From assembly GCA_963713805.1 (NCBI GenBank), contig CAVQNF010000027.1:1-64000 (forward strand): a DNA stretch of 64,000 nt. The letters run 5' to 3'. Positions 51,540 through 59,701 of this stretch are shown here, piece after piece. Made by a program: the position numbers and the translations under genes. The notes beneath the pieces are model-generated. The model was given only the letters and a program-made list of their open reading frames with translations. It searched no databases and was not told the DNA's origin. Within the stretch, counting starts at the first letter, position 1, and each line of letters opens with the position of its first letter. Source of the DNA: GAS188 sp963713805. GTDB taxonomy: Bacteria; Pseudomonadota; Alphaproteobacteria; Rhizobiales; Beijerinckiaceae.

Positions 51540-52475
51540 ATGTTCGACGCGCTCCTCGTGGTGTTGCCGGTTTTCGGCGTCATCCTCCTCGGCTACCTCG
51601 CAAGGCTCGCCCGCTATGTCACCGATCGCATGGGCGACGGCCTTTCGGAATTCGTCAACGACATCGCCATTCCCTTCCTGATCTTCCAGACGCTGTCCAC
51701 GGCCCGCATCCCGTCCGAGCAGCCCTGGGGTTATTGGCTCTCCTATTTCGGGGGCGTCGCCCTGGTCTGGACGCTGGCCATGTGGGTCGCGGGACGCTTC
51801 TTCCATTATGGCCGCCTGCCGCGCGTGGTCGCCGGTTTCGCGGCCGGCCAGGCGAACACCGTCCTCGTCGGCATTCCGTTGATCCTCAAGGCCTTCGGCA
51901 AAGCGGGCGAGGTGCCGCTCTTCCTCTTGATCGCCGTTCACCTCCCGGTGACGATGACCGCGGCGACCGTGCTCGCGGAAGGCGGCCATTTGCGCGTGAG
52001 CGCGATCCTCTTGCGTCTCGCGCGTCATCCGATCCTCATCGCCATGGCGTTGGGGGTGGCCGCGCGCCTCCTCAGCGTCTACCCAGCCGAGATCGCGCCG
52101 ATGAAATCGGTCCTCGACATGGTGGCGGCCTCCGCCGTGCCTTGCGCCCTGTTCTCCATGGGGATCGCGATGCGTCGTTACGGCCTCCAAGCCGGCATCG
52201 CATTGCCTTCGATCGTGACCGCCATCAAGATTATCGTGCATCCGCTCATCGTCTATCTCCTCGCCGCGAAGCTCTTCGCCATCGATCCCGTCTGGGCCGG
52301 GGTCGCGACCTTGTTCGCGGCCTGCCCGTGCGGCATCAACGCCTACCTCTTCGCTTATAAATACAAGGAAGCGGCGGATTTCGCCGCGACCGCGATCGCC
52401 ATCTCCACGGCCGCCGCGTCCGTCACCGTCACCTTGTGGATCTGGTATCTCGCGCCGCACGCCAGCAGCTCGTGA
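51540..52475 (+). CDS. AEC-family (auxin efflux carrier-like) transporter
   Basis: 311 residues with ten hydrophobic segments in two five-helix halves. It starts MFDALLVVLPVFGVILLGYL. Landmarks are ALPFLIFQTLS-like DIAIPFLIFQTLSTARIPSE, AAGQANTVLVGIPLILKAFG, and a second-half crossover at AASAVPCALFSMGIAMRRYG. The end is AISTAAASVTVTLWIWYLAP. Bacterial AEC members carry malate, malonate and similar acids. It stands alone and its substrate is open. Confidence 0.88.
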   Translation: MFDALLVVLPVFGVILLGYLARLARYVTDRMGDGLSEFVNDIAIPFLIFQTLSTARIPSEQPWGYWLSYFGGVALVWTLAMWVAGRFFHYGRLPRVVAGFAAGQANTVLVGIPLILKAFGKAGEVPLFLLIAVHLPVTMTAATVLAEGGHLRVSAILLRLARHPILIAMALGVAARLLSVYPAEIAPMKSVLDMVAASAVPCALFSMGIAMRRYGLQAGIALPSIVTAIKIIVHPLIVYLLAAKLFAIDPVWAGVATLFAACPCGINAYLFAYKYKEAADFAATAIAISTAAASVTVTLWIWYLAPHASSS

Positions 52476-52500
52476 AGCCGCACCGAAAAAGCGCTTCGCG

Positions 52501-53431
52501 TCAGTGCCCGCTTGGCCAGCCGGCGGCGGGCGTCTTGGAAAGCCCGACGAGCGCGCGAATGTCGAGCGGCGTCTTCCCGCTCGCGCGCAGTTCCCGTAGG
52601 CTTGTCGAGGCGATGCTCTTCGAGAGCTTGCGGCCATCCTCGTCGAGAACGAGACGATGGTGATGGTAGGAGGGTGCCGCGAGCCCCAGCAGCCCTTGCA
52701 GAAGCCGGTGGACCGAGGTCGCCGCCCGCAAATCCTCGCCTCGCACCACTTGTGTCACACCCTGCGCGGCGTCATCGGCGACGACGGCGAGGTGATAGCT
52801 CGATGGCGCGTCGCGCCGAGCGAGGATCAGGTCGCCCCAGGCGAGCGGGTCGATCTTGACCGCCATGCCATGGGGAACTCGGTTCGGGCGCGTCATGCTC
52901 GCGCCAGGAGAGAGAACCGGCTGTGACGCTCGCCTTCGTCACGCGAAGGCGCCAGGCGTGGGGCTCGCCGGCCGCGATCCGCCTCGCGGCCTCGCCGGGC
53001 TCGAGCTCGCGACAGGTGCCGGGATAGATCGCGGCGCCGTCCGGATCGCGCGGCCATTTCTTGCCGCTTGCCTTTTCGAGCGCGGCGACGGTGCGGCCGA
53101 TTTTCGTTCGCGAGCAGAAGCACGGGTAGACGAGGCCCTGCCGACCGAGTTCGTCGAGATGCGCGCGGTAAAGCTCGCGATGCTCCGATTGGCGGCGCAC
53201 CGGGCGCTCCCACGACAGCCCGAGCCATTCGAGGTCCTCGAGGATCGCCGCCTCGAATTCCGGCCGGCAGCGCGCCGGGTCGATATCCTCGATGCGCAGC
53301 AGAATTCGGCCGCCGCAAGCTCGCGCCGCGTCACCGTTGATGAGCGCCGAGAGCGCGTGGCCAAGATGCAGATAGCCGTTCGGGCTCGGCGCGAAACGAA
53401 AGACCGGGCGCGGCGCGATCCTGCTAGGCAC
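52501..53431 (-). CDS. gluQ: Glutamyl-Q tRNA(Asp) synthetase, one frame break
   Basis: It starts MPSRIAPRPVFRFAPSPNGY with LHLGHALSALINGDAA, the HIGH-like site. The zinc-binding segment has YPCFCSRTKI. The frame breaks near 52890 after SWREHDAP and resumes as DPLAWGDLILARRDAPSSYH, ending with DEDGRKLSKSIASTSLRELR, the KMSKS-like loop. Joined length of about 310 fits. It lacks the anticodon-binding domain, as GluQ does. It charges queuosine at the wobble base of tRNA-Asp with Glu. The gene is normally intact, so I suspect a base error. It overlaps eda by 8 bases. Confidence 0.85.
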
Positions 53432-54096
53432 GCGCCTGTCGCAGCGCCTTCGCCTTCTCGACGGCGGCGCGGGCGCTCTCGGCGATCCTGGCGAAACGGC
53501 CTTCCCGGATGTCCTCGGTGCGGGCGATCCAGGTGCCTCCGACGGCGACGACGCTCTTCAGCTTCAGCCAATCGCCGAGGTTCTCGAGGCTGACGCCTCC
53601 GGTCGGAATGAATGAAAGGCCCAGATGCTGCGAAGGGCGCGGCGATCGCCTCGAGCGCCTTCGGGCCGCCGGCGGCACCTGCCGGAAAAAACTTCGCGAC
53701 ACGCGCGCCGTGGCGCGCCGCAGCCGACACCTCGCTCGGCGTCATGACGCCGGGAGCGAAAGGAAAATTCGCCTTCGCGGCGGCCTCGACGATTTGCGCA
53801 TCGAAGCCCGGCGCCAGGCCGAAGCGCGCTCCGCTTTTCCGTGCTGCCTCGAGCGAGGCGAGGTCGAGCACGGTGCCCGCGCCGGTGAGCAATCGCGGGC
53901 GCTCAGCCGACAGCTTCGCCATCACCCGCGCCGCAGCGGGCGTGCGGAAGGTGATCTCGGCGACCGGCAACCCGCCTTCGAGGAGCGCGTCGGCGAGCAA
54001 GATCGCATCCTCGATCCGCTCGATGGCGATCACGGGAACGATGCCGATCTCGGCGATCTCGAGGAATGGGTCGGGCATAGCTGTCGGTGGGCTCAT
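53424..54096 (-). CDS. eda: KDPG/KHG aldolase, one frame break
   Basis: GAGG lies 6 bases before ATG 54096, inside the end of pcaDC. Motifs: GIVPVIAIERIEDAILLADA, LPVAEITFRTPAAARVM (catalytic Glu), LTGAGTVLDLASLEAARKSG, and VAKFFPAGAAGG with the Schiff-base Lys. The frame breaks near 53640 and goes on as LSFIPTGGVSLENLGDWLKL and VVAVGGTWIA. About 220 residues joined, normal. It cleaves 2-keto-3-deoxy-6-phosphogluconate in the Entner-Doudoroff path. Two C bases would repair the frame. Confidence 0.85.
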
Positions 54097-54104
54097 CGAT
54101 GGCC

Positions 54105-55292
54105 TCAAAGCTTGCCCGCTGCCGTCAGGATGTCCTGCGCATGATGCATGCCGGTGTTCGCGGCCGGCACGCCGGCGTAGATGGCGATCTGCATAAGCGT
54201 TTCCTTGACGTCTTCGAGCGTCAGCGAGCCCTGCTCGATGCCGGCGCGCAGATGCAGGCGAAACTCCTCCCAGCGGCCGAGGGAGGCCGTGATGGCGAGC
54301 ACCAAAAGGCGGCGCGTGCGGTGATCCAATCCCGGCCTCGTCCAGATCTCGCCCCAGGCTATGCGGGTGATGAAATTCTGGAACTCGCCGGTCAGGGCGT
54401 TGCGCGAGGCGAGCGACTTGTCGACCCAGGCGTCCCCGAGCACGGCACGGCGCACGCCAAGTCCTGCCTCGAAAAGAGCATCGCGTGCCGCCGCGAGATC
54501 GGTCCGGCCCGTGGTCTCGGTGAGGAACGCGATGAGCGCTCCGGCGAAAGCCTCCGGCTGCTCGATCGCGGAGAGATGGGCAGCGTCGAGCATCACCGTT
54601 CTCGCGCCCGCCACGGCCGCGGCGATCCGGTCGCCATGTTCCGCGGGCGGTGTCGAGACGTCTTTTGCCCCGTTGATCACGAGGAGCGGCGCCGCGAGAC
54701 GCGGCAGCTTGTCCTTCAGCGCCATCCCCGCGATGGCCATGCAGCAGGCCGCATAGCCTTGCGCGTTCGTCGCCAGCAGCGTCGCGCGCGTGGTGCCGAG
54801 AAGGGGCGGCTTCCTGTCCCGAAAGCCTTGCGTGAAGAAACGGCCGAGCACGGCGTCTGCAACCGCCCCCATGCCTTTCTCGCGCACGATGGTCGCGCGT
54901 TCGCGCATGAGGTCGCGCGGCATCTCGGCCGAGGTGTTGGCGCCGACGACGCGTTCGACGCGGCTCGGATGCTCGATCGCAAGCTCGATTGCCGTCATGC
55001 CGCCCATCGAGAGGCCGCAAACATGAGCGCGAGCGGCCCCGGCCGCGTCGAGCACCGCGACTGCGTCCTCGGCCAGCATCGGGATCGTATAGTCGCCGGC
55101 GGGCGCATCGGAGGCTCCGTGACCGCGCGTGTCCATGCGCAGTACGCGGAAGTTCCGCAGCAAGAGTGGCGTGATTGCATCCCACATGGCGTGGTCGGTG
55201 CCGAGCGAATTGAGGAGAAGAAGCGCCGGATTATCTTCATTGCCGTCGGCGCGCCAATAAAGACGCGCCTTGTCGCGCATCACGAAAGCCAT
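54105..55292 (-). CDS. pcaDC: Fused 3-oxoadipate enol-lactonase / 4-carboxymuconolactone decarboxylase
   Basis: AAGGAG lies 7 bases before ATG 55292 (MAFVMRDKARLYWRADGNED); an upstream in-frame ATG is less likely. Residues 1-255 are an alpha/beta hydrolase with nucleophile HVCGLSMGGMTAIELA and late acid/His parts (INGAKDVSTPP, DAAHLSAIEQPEAF). Residues about 270-395 are the decarboxylase (RRAVLGDAWVDKSLA, EFRLHLRAGIEQGSLTLEDV, ETLMQIAIYAGVPAAN). The protein performs the two steps from carboxymuconolactone to 3-oxoadipate. It lies 108 bases downstream of pcaB; pcaG and pcaH are not in this window. Confidence 0.9.
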   Translation of the reverse strand: MAFVMRDKARLYWRADGNEDNPALLLLNSLGTDHAMWDAITPLLLRNFRVLRMDTRGHGASDAPAGDYTIPMLAEDAVAVLDAAGAARAHVCGLSMGGMTAIELAIEHPSRVERVVGANTSAEMPRDLMRERATIVREKGMGAVADAVLGRFFTQGFRDRKPPLLGTTRATLLATNAQGYAACCMAIAGMALKDKLPRLAAPLLVINGAKDVSTPPAEHGDRIAAAVAGARTVMLDAAHLSAIEQPEAFAGALIAFLTETTGRTDLAAARDALFEAGLGVRRAVLGDAWVDKSLASRNALTGEFQNFITRIAWGEIWTRPGLDHRTRRLLVLAITASLGRWEEFRLHLRAGIEQGSLTLEDVKETLMQIAIYAGVPAANTGMHHAQDILTAAGKL

Positions 55293-55400
55293 CGGTCTTC
55301 TCCTTCGCACATGATTCCGAAAAGCGGCTGCGCTTCTCGGGCAAGATCATGCGCCACATGAAACACGTTCCCGACACCGCGTCGCGGCTTTCGGTCGAGG

Positions 55401-56771
55401 TTATGCACCGGCGTGCTCTCGCGCCAGGCGCTCGCGATGCCTCTCGAGGGCGGCCTCGATGAAAGCCTCGCTCGCGCCGAGATAGGTCGAAGGATCGAAG
55501 ATCTGGGCGATCAGCTCGGGCGAGAGCTCCGCGGCGACGGTTTTGTCAGCCAAGGCGAGATCGCGCAATTGCCGGTTTTCCGCGACCGCCCGCCGCGACA
55601 GGCCTTCCACCGCGTGATGGGCCTCGTTTCGGCCACGCCTGGGTGCCAGCGCCAGCATCAGCCGTTCGGCGAGGACGAGGCCGTTGAGGCGTTCGAGGTT
55701 GCGTCGCATCGCCGCGGCATCGACTTCGAGGCCGGCGATCGCGTCCGCCATGGCGGCGGCGGCGCCATGGGCCGCCTCGAACAGGGCAGCGAGCGTCGGC
55801 GCTTCGGCCTGCCAGCCGCCGAGCGCGCGTTCCTGCTCCTGCACCATGGCCGAGAGAAGGGTCGCGACGAGGCCCGGCACCCGTGTCGCGGCTGCGAGCG
55901 CCACCATGGAGCCGATCGGGTTTTTCTTATGGGGCATGGTCGAGGAGCCGCCGCGCCCCTGGCCGGAGGGCTCGGCAACTTCCCCGATCTCGGCTTGCGA
56001 CAACAAGGAAAGATCGCGCGCGATCTTGCCGAGCGAACCCACCAGGATGCCGACCGCGCAGGCAAGACCCGCAACAGCGCCGCGACGCGTATGCCAGGGC
56101 ATGGGGGGAAGCCCAAGGCCGAGAAGCGAGGCCAGGCGCCGGGACACCTCCATCCCTTTGTCGCCGAGCGCCGCCAAGGTTCCGGCGGCTCCGCCGAACT
56201 GCAACGCGAGCGCCGCGTCGCGTTCGCGCGCGAGGCGCGCCAAGCCCTCTTCCACGGCCATCAGCCAGGAGGCGGATTTGACCCCGAGCGTTGTCGGCAA
56301 AGCCGGCTGCATGAGCGTGCGGGCGAGCATCACCGTGCCGCGGTGCCTTTGGGCGAGCGCCGCGAGCGCCTGCGCCAGGCGCGCGAGGTCACGTTCCAGC
56401 AGCGTGCATCCGGCCCGAAGCTGGAGCGACTGGGCCGTATCCGCAAGGTCCTGGCTGGTCGCGCCGAAATGCACATGGCCGGCGGCCGCCTTGTCGATTT
56501 TCGCGACCGCTTGCCCCAGCTCCCTCACGAGCGGAATCGCGAGGGTGCCTGCATGCGAGGCGGCATCGGCGAGCGCTCTCGTATCGAGCTTCAGCGTGCG
56601 AGCCGCCTCGCCGATCGAGTGCGCGGCGCTCTTCGGAATGACGCCGCATTCGGCCTCGGCTTGCGCCAGCGCGGCCTCGAAAGCCAGCGCGTGAGCGACG
56701 AGCGCTTCATCGGCGAAGATCGCCGGCATCTCGGCGGAAGAGGCCATGCGGGCCTGAATCAGGGAAGGCAT
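55401..56771 (-). CDS. pcaB: 3-carboxy-cis,cis-muconate cycloisomerase
   Basis: 456 residues of the fumarase/aspartase superfamily. Three conserved regions are present: GHVHFGATSQDLADTAQSLQ, the middle HRGTVMLARTLMQPALPTTL, and the signature GGSSTMPHKKNPIGSMVALA. The C-terminal domain with LAERLMLALAPRRGRNEAHH is the PcaB type. It makes carboxymuconolactone from the product of protocatechuate ring cleavage. It is first of a leftward pcaB-pcaDC-eda-gluQ run. Aromatic degradation upstream steps must be elsewhere. Confidence 0.9.
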   Translation of the reverse strand: MPSLIQARMASSAEMPAIFADEALVAHALAFEAALAQAEAECGVIPKSAAHSIGEAARTLKLDTRALADAASHAGTLAIPLVRELGQAVAKIDKAAAGHVHFGATSQDLADTAQSLQLRAGCTLLERDLARLAQALAALAQRHRGTVMLARTLMQPALPTTLGVKSASWLMAVEEGLARLARERDAALALQFGGAAGTLAALGDKGMEVSRRLASLLGLGLPPMPWHTRRGAVAGLACAVGILVGSLGKIARDLSLLSQAEIGEVAEPSGQGRGGSSTMPHKKNPIGSMVALAAATRVPGLVATLLSAMVQEQERALGGWQAEAPTLAALFEAAHGAAAAMADAIAGLEVDAAAMRRNLERLNGLVLAERLMLALAPRRGRNEAHHAVEGLSRRAVAENRQLRDLALADKTVAAELSPELIAQIFDPSTYLGASEAFIEAALERHRERLAREHAGA

Positions 56772-56864
56772 CGAGCGCTCTCCCGAGGCGTTGCCGGCGA
56801 GCCCGCGTCACGTCGCATCCGGCACCGGGCGAGCCGAGGGCAGATGCGGCGCCAAGGTCCGATC

Positions 56865-57656
56865 TCAATTCGGAGCGTGGGAGCGCTCGTCGAAGAAGAG
56901 CGCCTGGCTGATGGTCGCCCGCACGGTTTCGGGCTGATAGGGCTTGGTGAGGAGAAAGGTCGGCTCGGGCCGTTCTCCGGTCAGGAGGCGCTCCGGAAAG
57001 GCGGTGATGAAGATCACGGGCACCTGGCGCAAGCGCAAGAGCTCGTTCACGGCCTCGAGCCCCGAGCTGCCGTCCGCGAGCTGGATGTCGGCGAGGACGA
57101 GACCCGGGGAACCCGATTTGAACAGCGCCACCGACTCGTCGTGAGTGCGCGCCACCCCATGAACGCGGTGACCGAGACTTTGCACGATCGTCTCGATGTC
57201 GATGGCGATCATCGGCTCGTCCTCGATGATCAGGACGTCCGTCGCGACCTGCGCGGTGATCTCGCGGCCCGCCTGATCGACGAGGGCGCGGACTTCCGCC
57301 TCGCCACAGTCGAGAATTCGCGCGGTGTCGTCGATGCTGAATTCCTCGACGGTCGTGAGGAGAAAAGCTTCGCGCGAGAGCGGCGTCAGATGGCTCAGCC
57401 TCGCGTCGGCCGAAGCCAGCCTTCCCCCATTTTCGTGCGCGTTCATGCGAAGCCCTGATTCGCGCCTTATTCTCATATATAATTTATACAGCGCCAGTTT
57501 TGGCGGCAGATCGCTTGCGAGAAGGGTGGAGTCGGCGAGCAGAGCTTCCAGGAGCCGCACGACCTGATCATCCCCCTTCGTCTGGCTTCCCGTCAGGGCT
57601 CGGGCGAAGCGCCGAAGGTAGGGTAGGTGCTGCGCAACCTGGACGGCGATGGACAA
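56865..57656 (-). CDS. phyR: PhyR anti-anti-sigma response regulator
   Basis: 263 residues. Residues 1-130 are the sigma-like domain (MSIAVQVAQHLPYLRRFARA, then LTPLSREAFLLTTVEEFSID) and lack real promoter contacts. Residues 138-255 are a receiver domain: DVLIIEDEPMIAIDIETIVQ, the phospho-acceptor Asp in GLVLADIQLADGSSG, VIFITAFPERLLTG and the Lys in FLLTKPYQPETV. When phosphorylated, the sigma-like part binds NepR and frees EcfG. It is divergent from nepR-ecfG, the classic layout. No histidine kinase gene is in the window. Confidence 0.95.
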   Translation of the reverse strand: MSIAVQVAQHLPYLRRFARALTGSQTKGDDQVVRLLEALLADSTLLASDLPPKLALYKLYMRIRRESGLRMNAHENGGRLASADARLSHLTPLSREAFLLTTVEEFSIDDTARILDCGEAEVRALVDQAGREITAQVATDVLIIEDEPMIAIDIETIVQSLGHRVHGVARTHDESVALFKSGSPGLVLADIQLADGSSGLEAVNELLRLRQVPVIFITAFPERLLTGERPEPTFLLTKPYQPETVRATISQALFFDERSHAPN

Positions 57657-57774
57657 ATCTTCCTCCCTCCGTGCGACCGCGGCGATCTCGTCGCCAATAC
57701 CGGTGGAAAAATGCTTGTCAACTCGTTGTCAACGATCTCCATGCTACTCCATTATTCCCAGAAAGGCCTGGAAC

Positions 57775-57799
57775 GGAACAAAAGCGCATCTCGCGCGTC
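57775..57799 (+). promoter_or_regulatory. Putative EcfG-dependent promoter of nepR-ecfG
   Basis: GGAAC (57775-57779), 16 bases, CGTC (57796-57799). The alphaproteobacterial EcfG consensus is GGAAC-N16/17-CGTT, so one base differs. It lies 83 bases before the nepR start and fits the usual self-activation of the system. A TTGTCA repeat at 57718-57736 may be part of a second, vegetative promoter. Confidence 0.5.
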
Positions 57800-57881
57800 A
57801 AATGCGTTGCGTTTATCGGGGGATTCACCCGGCGCCTCTGCCGATGGCAAGGGTTCCGCTGCCAGGTTTGCCAGGGCCCAG

Positions 57882-58064
57882 ATGATGCCTCATGATCCCC
57901 GTACCGACGAGCAGGATGAAGCGCCTTCGCTGAGCGATGAGGCGCAAAAGCAGATTGGCCGCAAGTTGCGGCTGCTTTACGAACAGCTCGAAGCCGAACC
58001 GATTCCAGACAAGTTCGTCGATCTCCTGCGCGCGCTGGCCGAAAAGGAATCGAAGCCGAGATGA
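57882..58064 (+). CDS. nepR: NepR anti-sigma factor
   Basis: 60 residues from the tandem ATG at 57882/57885; the longer ORF (57627) runs through the promoter region. The conserved core is QKQIGRKLRLLYEQLEAEPI followed by PDKFVDLLRALAEKE, two helices that clamp EcfG. Its stop overlaps the ecfG ATG (ATGA), so the two are made together. Bound to EcfG in unstressed cells and captured by PhyR-P under stress. Confidence 0.92.
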   Translation: MMPHDPRTDEQDEAPSLSDEAQKQIGRKLRLLYEQLEAEPIPDKFVDLLRALAEKESKPR

Positions 58065-58564
58065 ATAGAGCCGAGACGAAGGATGCCGGCTTCTTCACTC
58101 GGGATCTGCTGACCACCATTCCAAGTTTGAGAGCGTTCGCGCGTTCGCTCGGCGCGACGCCGGATCGCGCCGACGATCTCGTTCAGGAGACCTTGATCAA
58201 GGCCTGGGCCAACCAGACGAGCTTCGTCCAGGGCACCAATCTGAAGACCTGGCTCTTCACCATTTTGCGCAACACCGCCTATTCCGAATACCGCAAGCGA
58301 TGGCGCGAGGTCGAGGATGCGGACGGCAGCTATGCGGCCGGCCTCGTCACCGAGCCCTCGCAGATCGCCCATCTCGACATGGCGGATTTCAAATCGGCAC
58401 TGACCGCGGTGCCGGAGGAGCAGCGTGAGGCGCTCATCCTCATCGGTGCGTCCGGTTTTTCCTACGACGAAGCCGCGAAGATCTGCGGCTGTGCGGTCGG
58501 CACCATCAAGAGCAGGGTCAATCGCGCGAGGCAGCGTCTGGCCGAAACGCTCGGCCTTACGTGA
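58061..58564 (+). CDS. ecfG: EcfG general stress response sigma factor
   Basis: 167 residues. Region 2 has IPSLRAFARSLGATPDRADD, LVQETLIKAWANQTSFVQGT and NLKTWLFTILRNTAYSEYRK. Region 4 has AVPEEQREALILIGASGFSY, DEAAKICGCAVGTIKSRVNR and ARQRLAE. These are EcfG-type (ECF15) features. It directs the general stress regulon (heat, salt, desiccation, starvation). Overlaps nepR by ATGA, and PhyR is divergent. No repressible kinase is next to it, so signals enter from genes elsewhere. Confidence 0.93.
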   Translation: MNRAETKDAGFFTRDLLTTIPSLRAFARSLGATPDRADDLVQETLIKAWANQTSFVQGTNLKTWLFTILRNTAYSEYRKRWREVEDADGSYAAGLVTEPSQIAHLDMADFKSALTAVPEEQREALILIGASGFSYDEAAKICGCAVGTIKSRVNRARQRLAETLGLT

Positions 58565-58740
58565 ATTCTCGGGCGAGGGCGAAATGTCGTGAGGATCCGG
58601 AGCCTGGGGGCGCCGATCTTTCCTTTCCCGCGATAGGGCGCAAATGACCCCGCGCGGGTGAGGGTCTCCTGCGCCCGCTGCGCGGCTCTGACCGACCCCG
58701 GACGATCTTCTCTGCCGGGCTCGGAAAGATTCAGAGCCGC

Positions 58741-58782
58741 GTCACCAAGCACTATTCGCAAGTCACCAAGCACGGTTCGCAA
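58741..58782. repeat. Two tandem 21-bp repeats
   Basis: GTCACCAAGCACTATTCGCAA (58741-58761) is followed directly by GTCACCAAGCACGGTTCGCAA (58762-58782), with two differences. It lies in the non-coding gap after ecfG, about 80 bases before the convergent DUF1328 stop. The rest of 58565-58861 shows no gene. Confidence 0.75.
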
Positions 58783-58861
58783 ATTGGAAGCTGTTTTTGC
58801 GAGCGTCGTGCTGGAAACGGCGAAGGCTTCGCGTCGTCCGGGATCGAAATGAAATCCGGCT

Positions 58862-59044
58862 CTAGGCTCGCCCGCGCATGAAATTGAAGAGGAAAGCGAT
58901 CACGGCCAATACGATCGCCACCCAGAACAGGATGCGCGCTCCCTCCATCGCCGTTCCCGCGAGGCCGCCGAAGCCCAACAGCGCGGCAACCAGTGCAATC
59001 ACGAGGAAGATGATGGCCCAATGCAGTAGATTGCCGAAATTCAT
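58862..59044 (-). CDS. DUF1328 small membrane protein
   Basis: GGAGG lies 7 bases before ATG 59044. 60 residues with two membrane helices: MNFGNLLHWAIIFLVIALVA and ILFWVAIVLAVIAFLFNFMR, joined by a Gly-rich turn (LLGFGGLAGTA). This is the DUF1328/YtjA family, tiny inner-membrane proteins often raised under stress. Here it lies beside the general stress locus and may be one of its targets (see the candidate promoter upstream). Confidence 0.88.
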   Translation of the reverse strand: MNFGNLLHWAIIFLVIALVAALLGFGGLAGTAMEGARILFWVAIVLAVIAFLFNFMRGRA

Positions 59045-59123
59045 GATTCCCTCCTGCTGTAGCGCCGGCCCCGCCGACGCCGGCCTCGAGGCAAAGCCAA
59101 CGGCTTTCGCCAGGCACGCTCGT

Positions 59124-59149
59124 TACGCGTACCGGCGTGCTTTGGTTCC
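59124..59149 (-). promoter_or_regulatory. Candidate EcfG promoter for the DUF1328 gene
   Basis: Minus strand: GGAAC (59149-59145), 17 bases, CGTA (59127-59124). One base from the GGAAC-N16/17-CGTT consensus, about 80 bases before the ATG. Chance occurrence is possible in GC-rich DNA. Confidence 0.35.
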
Positions 59150-59254
59150 ATGAAGCCGTTCGATCGCGCGAGTTAGGTCAGGCGAGCATCCTTCATCGGC
59201 CTCGTTCACGATGATGGATGGCGGACGCGCCCGCTCATCCGAACGCCCCCCGCT

Positions 59255-59584
59255 CTAGTCGGCGGTCGGCAAGCGACGCATGGTGAATTCGATGCGCCCG
59301 TCCGGCAATTGCCGCCAGCTTTCGACCTGCGTCATATAGGCGGCCTTGGGATATCGTTGAAACCAGTCGCGGGCTCTCGTTCGCGCTTCTTCGCGCGGCA
59401 GCGCGTAGGTCTCGCGAATGAAGCCGCCACCCTGCGCCGAGGCCGCCCGTTGCGCCTCGCCGCGGGCTCTTGCCTGCGACCGGCTCCTCAGCCGCCGCGC
59501 CACGTCGCGCGGCGTATCGCGGGTTTCGGCTTGCGCCTTGCCGCGATCGTCGTCGAGACGGTGGGAATGGTCCGTGTCATCCAT
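59255..59584 (-). CDS. Conserved small protein, unknown
   Basis: 109 residues. The first half is charged and Arg/Ala-rich (low complexity). The second half is well ordered: GGGFIRETYALPREEARTRA, RDWFQRYPKAAYMTQVESWR, and QLPDGRIEFTMRRLPTAD. I have the impression that this ending is widely shared in Hyphomicrobiales, with no known function. A compact alpha/beta domain is likely. It stands alone near the stress locus; no promoter of the stress type is seen. Confidence 0.6.
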   Translation of the reverse strand: MDDTDHSHRLDDDRGKAQAETRDTPRDVARRLRSRSQARARGEAQRAASAQGGGFIRETYALPREEARTRARDWFQRYPKAAYMTQVESWRQLPDGRIEFTMRRLPTAD

Positions 59585-59701
59585 GGGAATTTACCCGAGG
59601 AATGAAAGGATAACGGCTTTCATCCCGGCTGGCGAATCGCCCTCTCGAGCACGATCGGCAAAATGGCAGGCGCAAAATGGCGGCTGCTTGTGCCGATCGG
59701 A

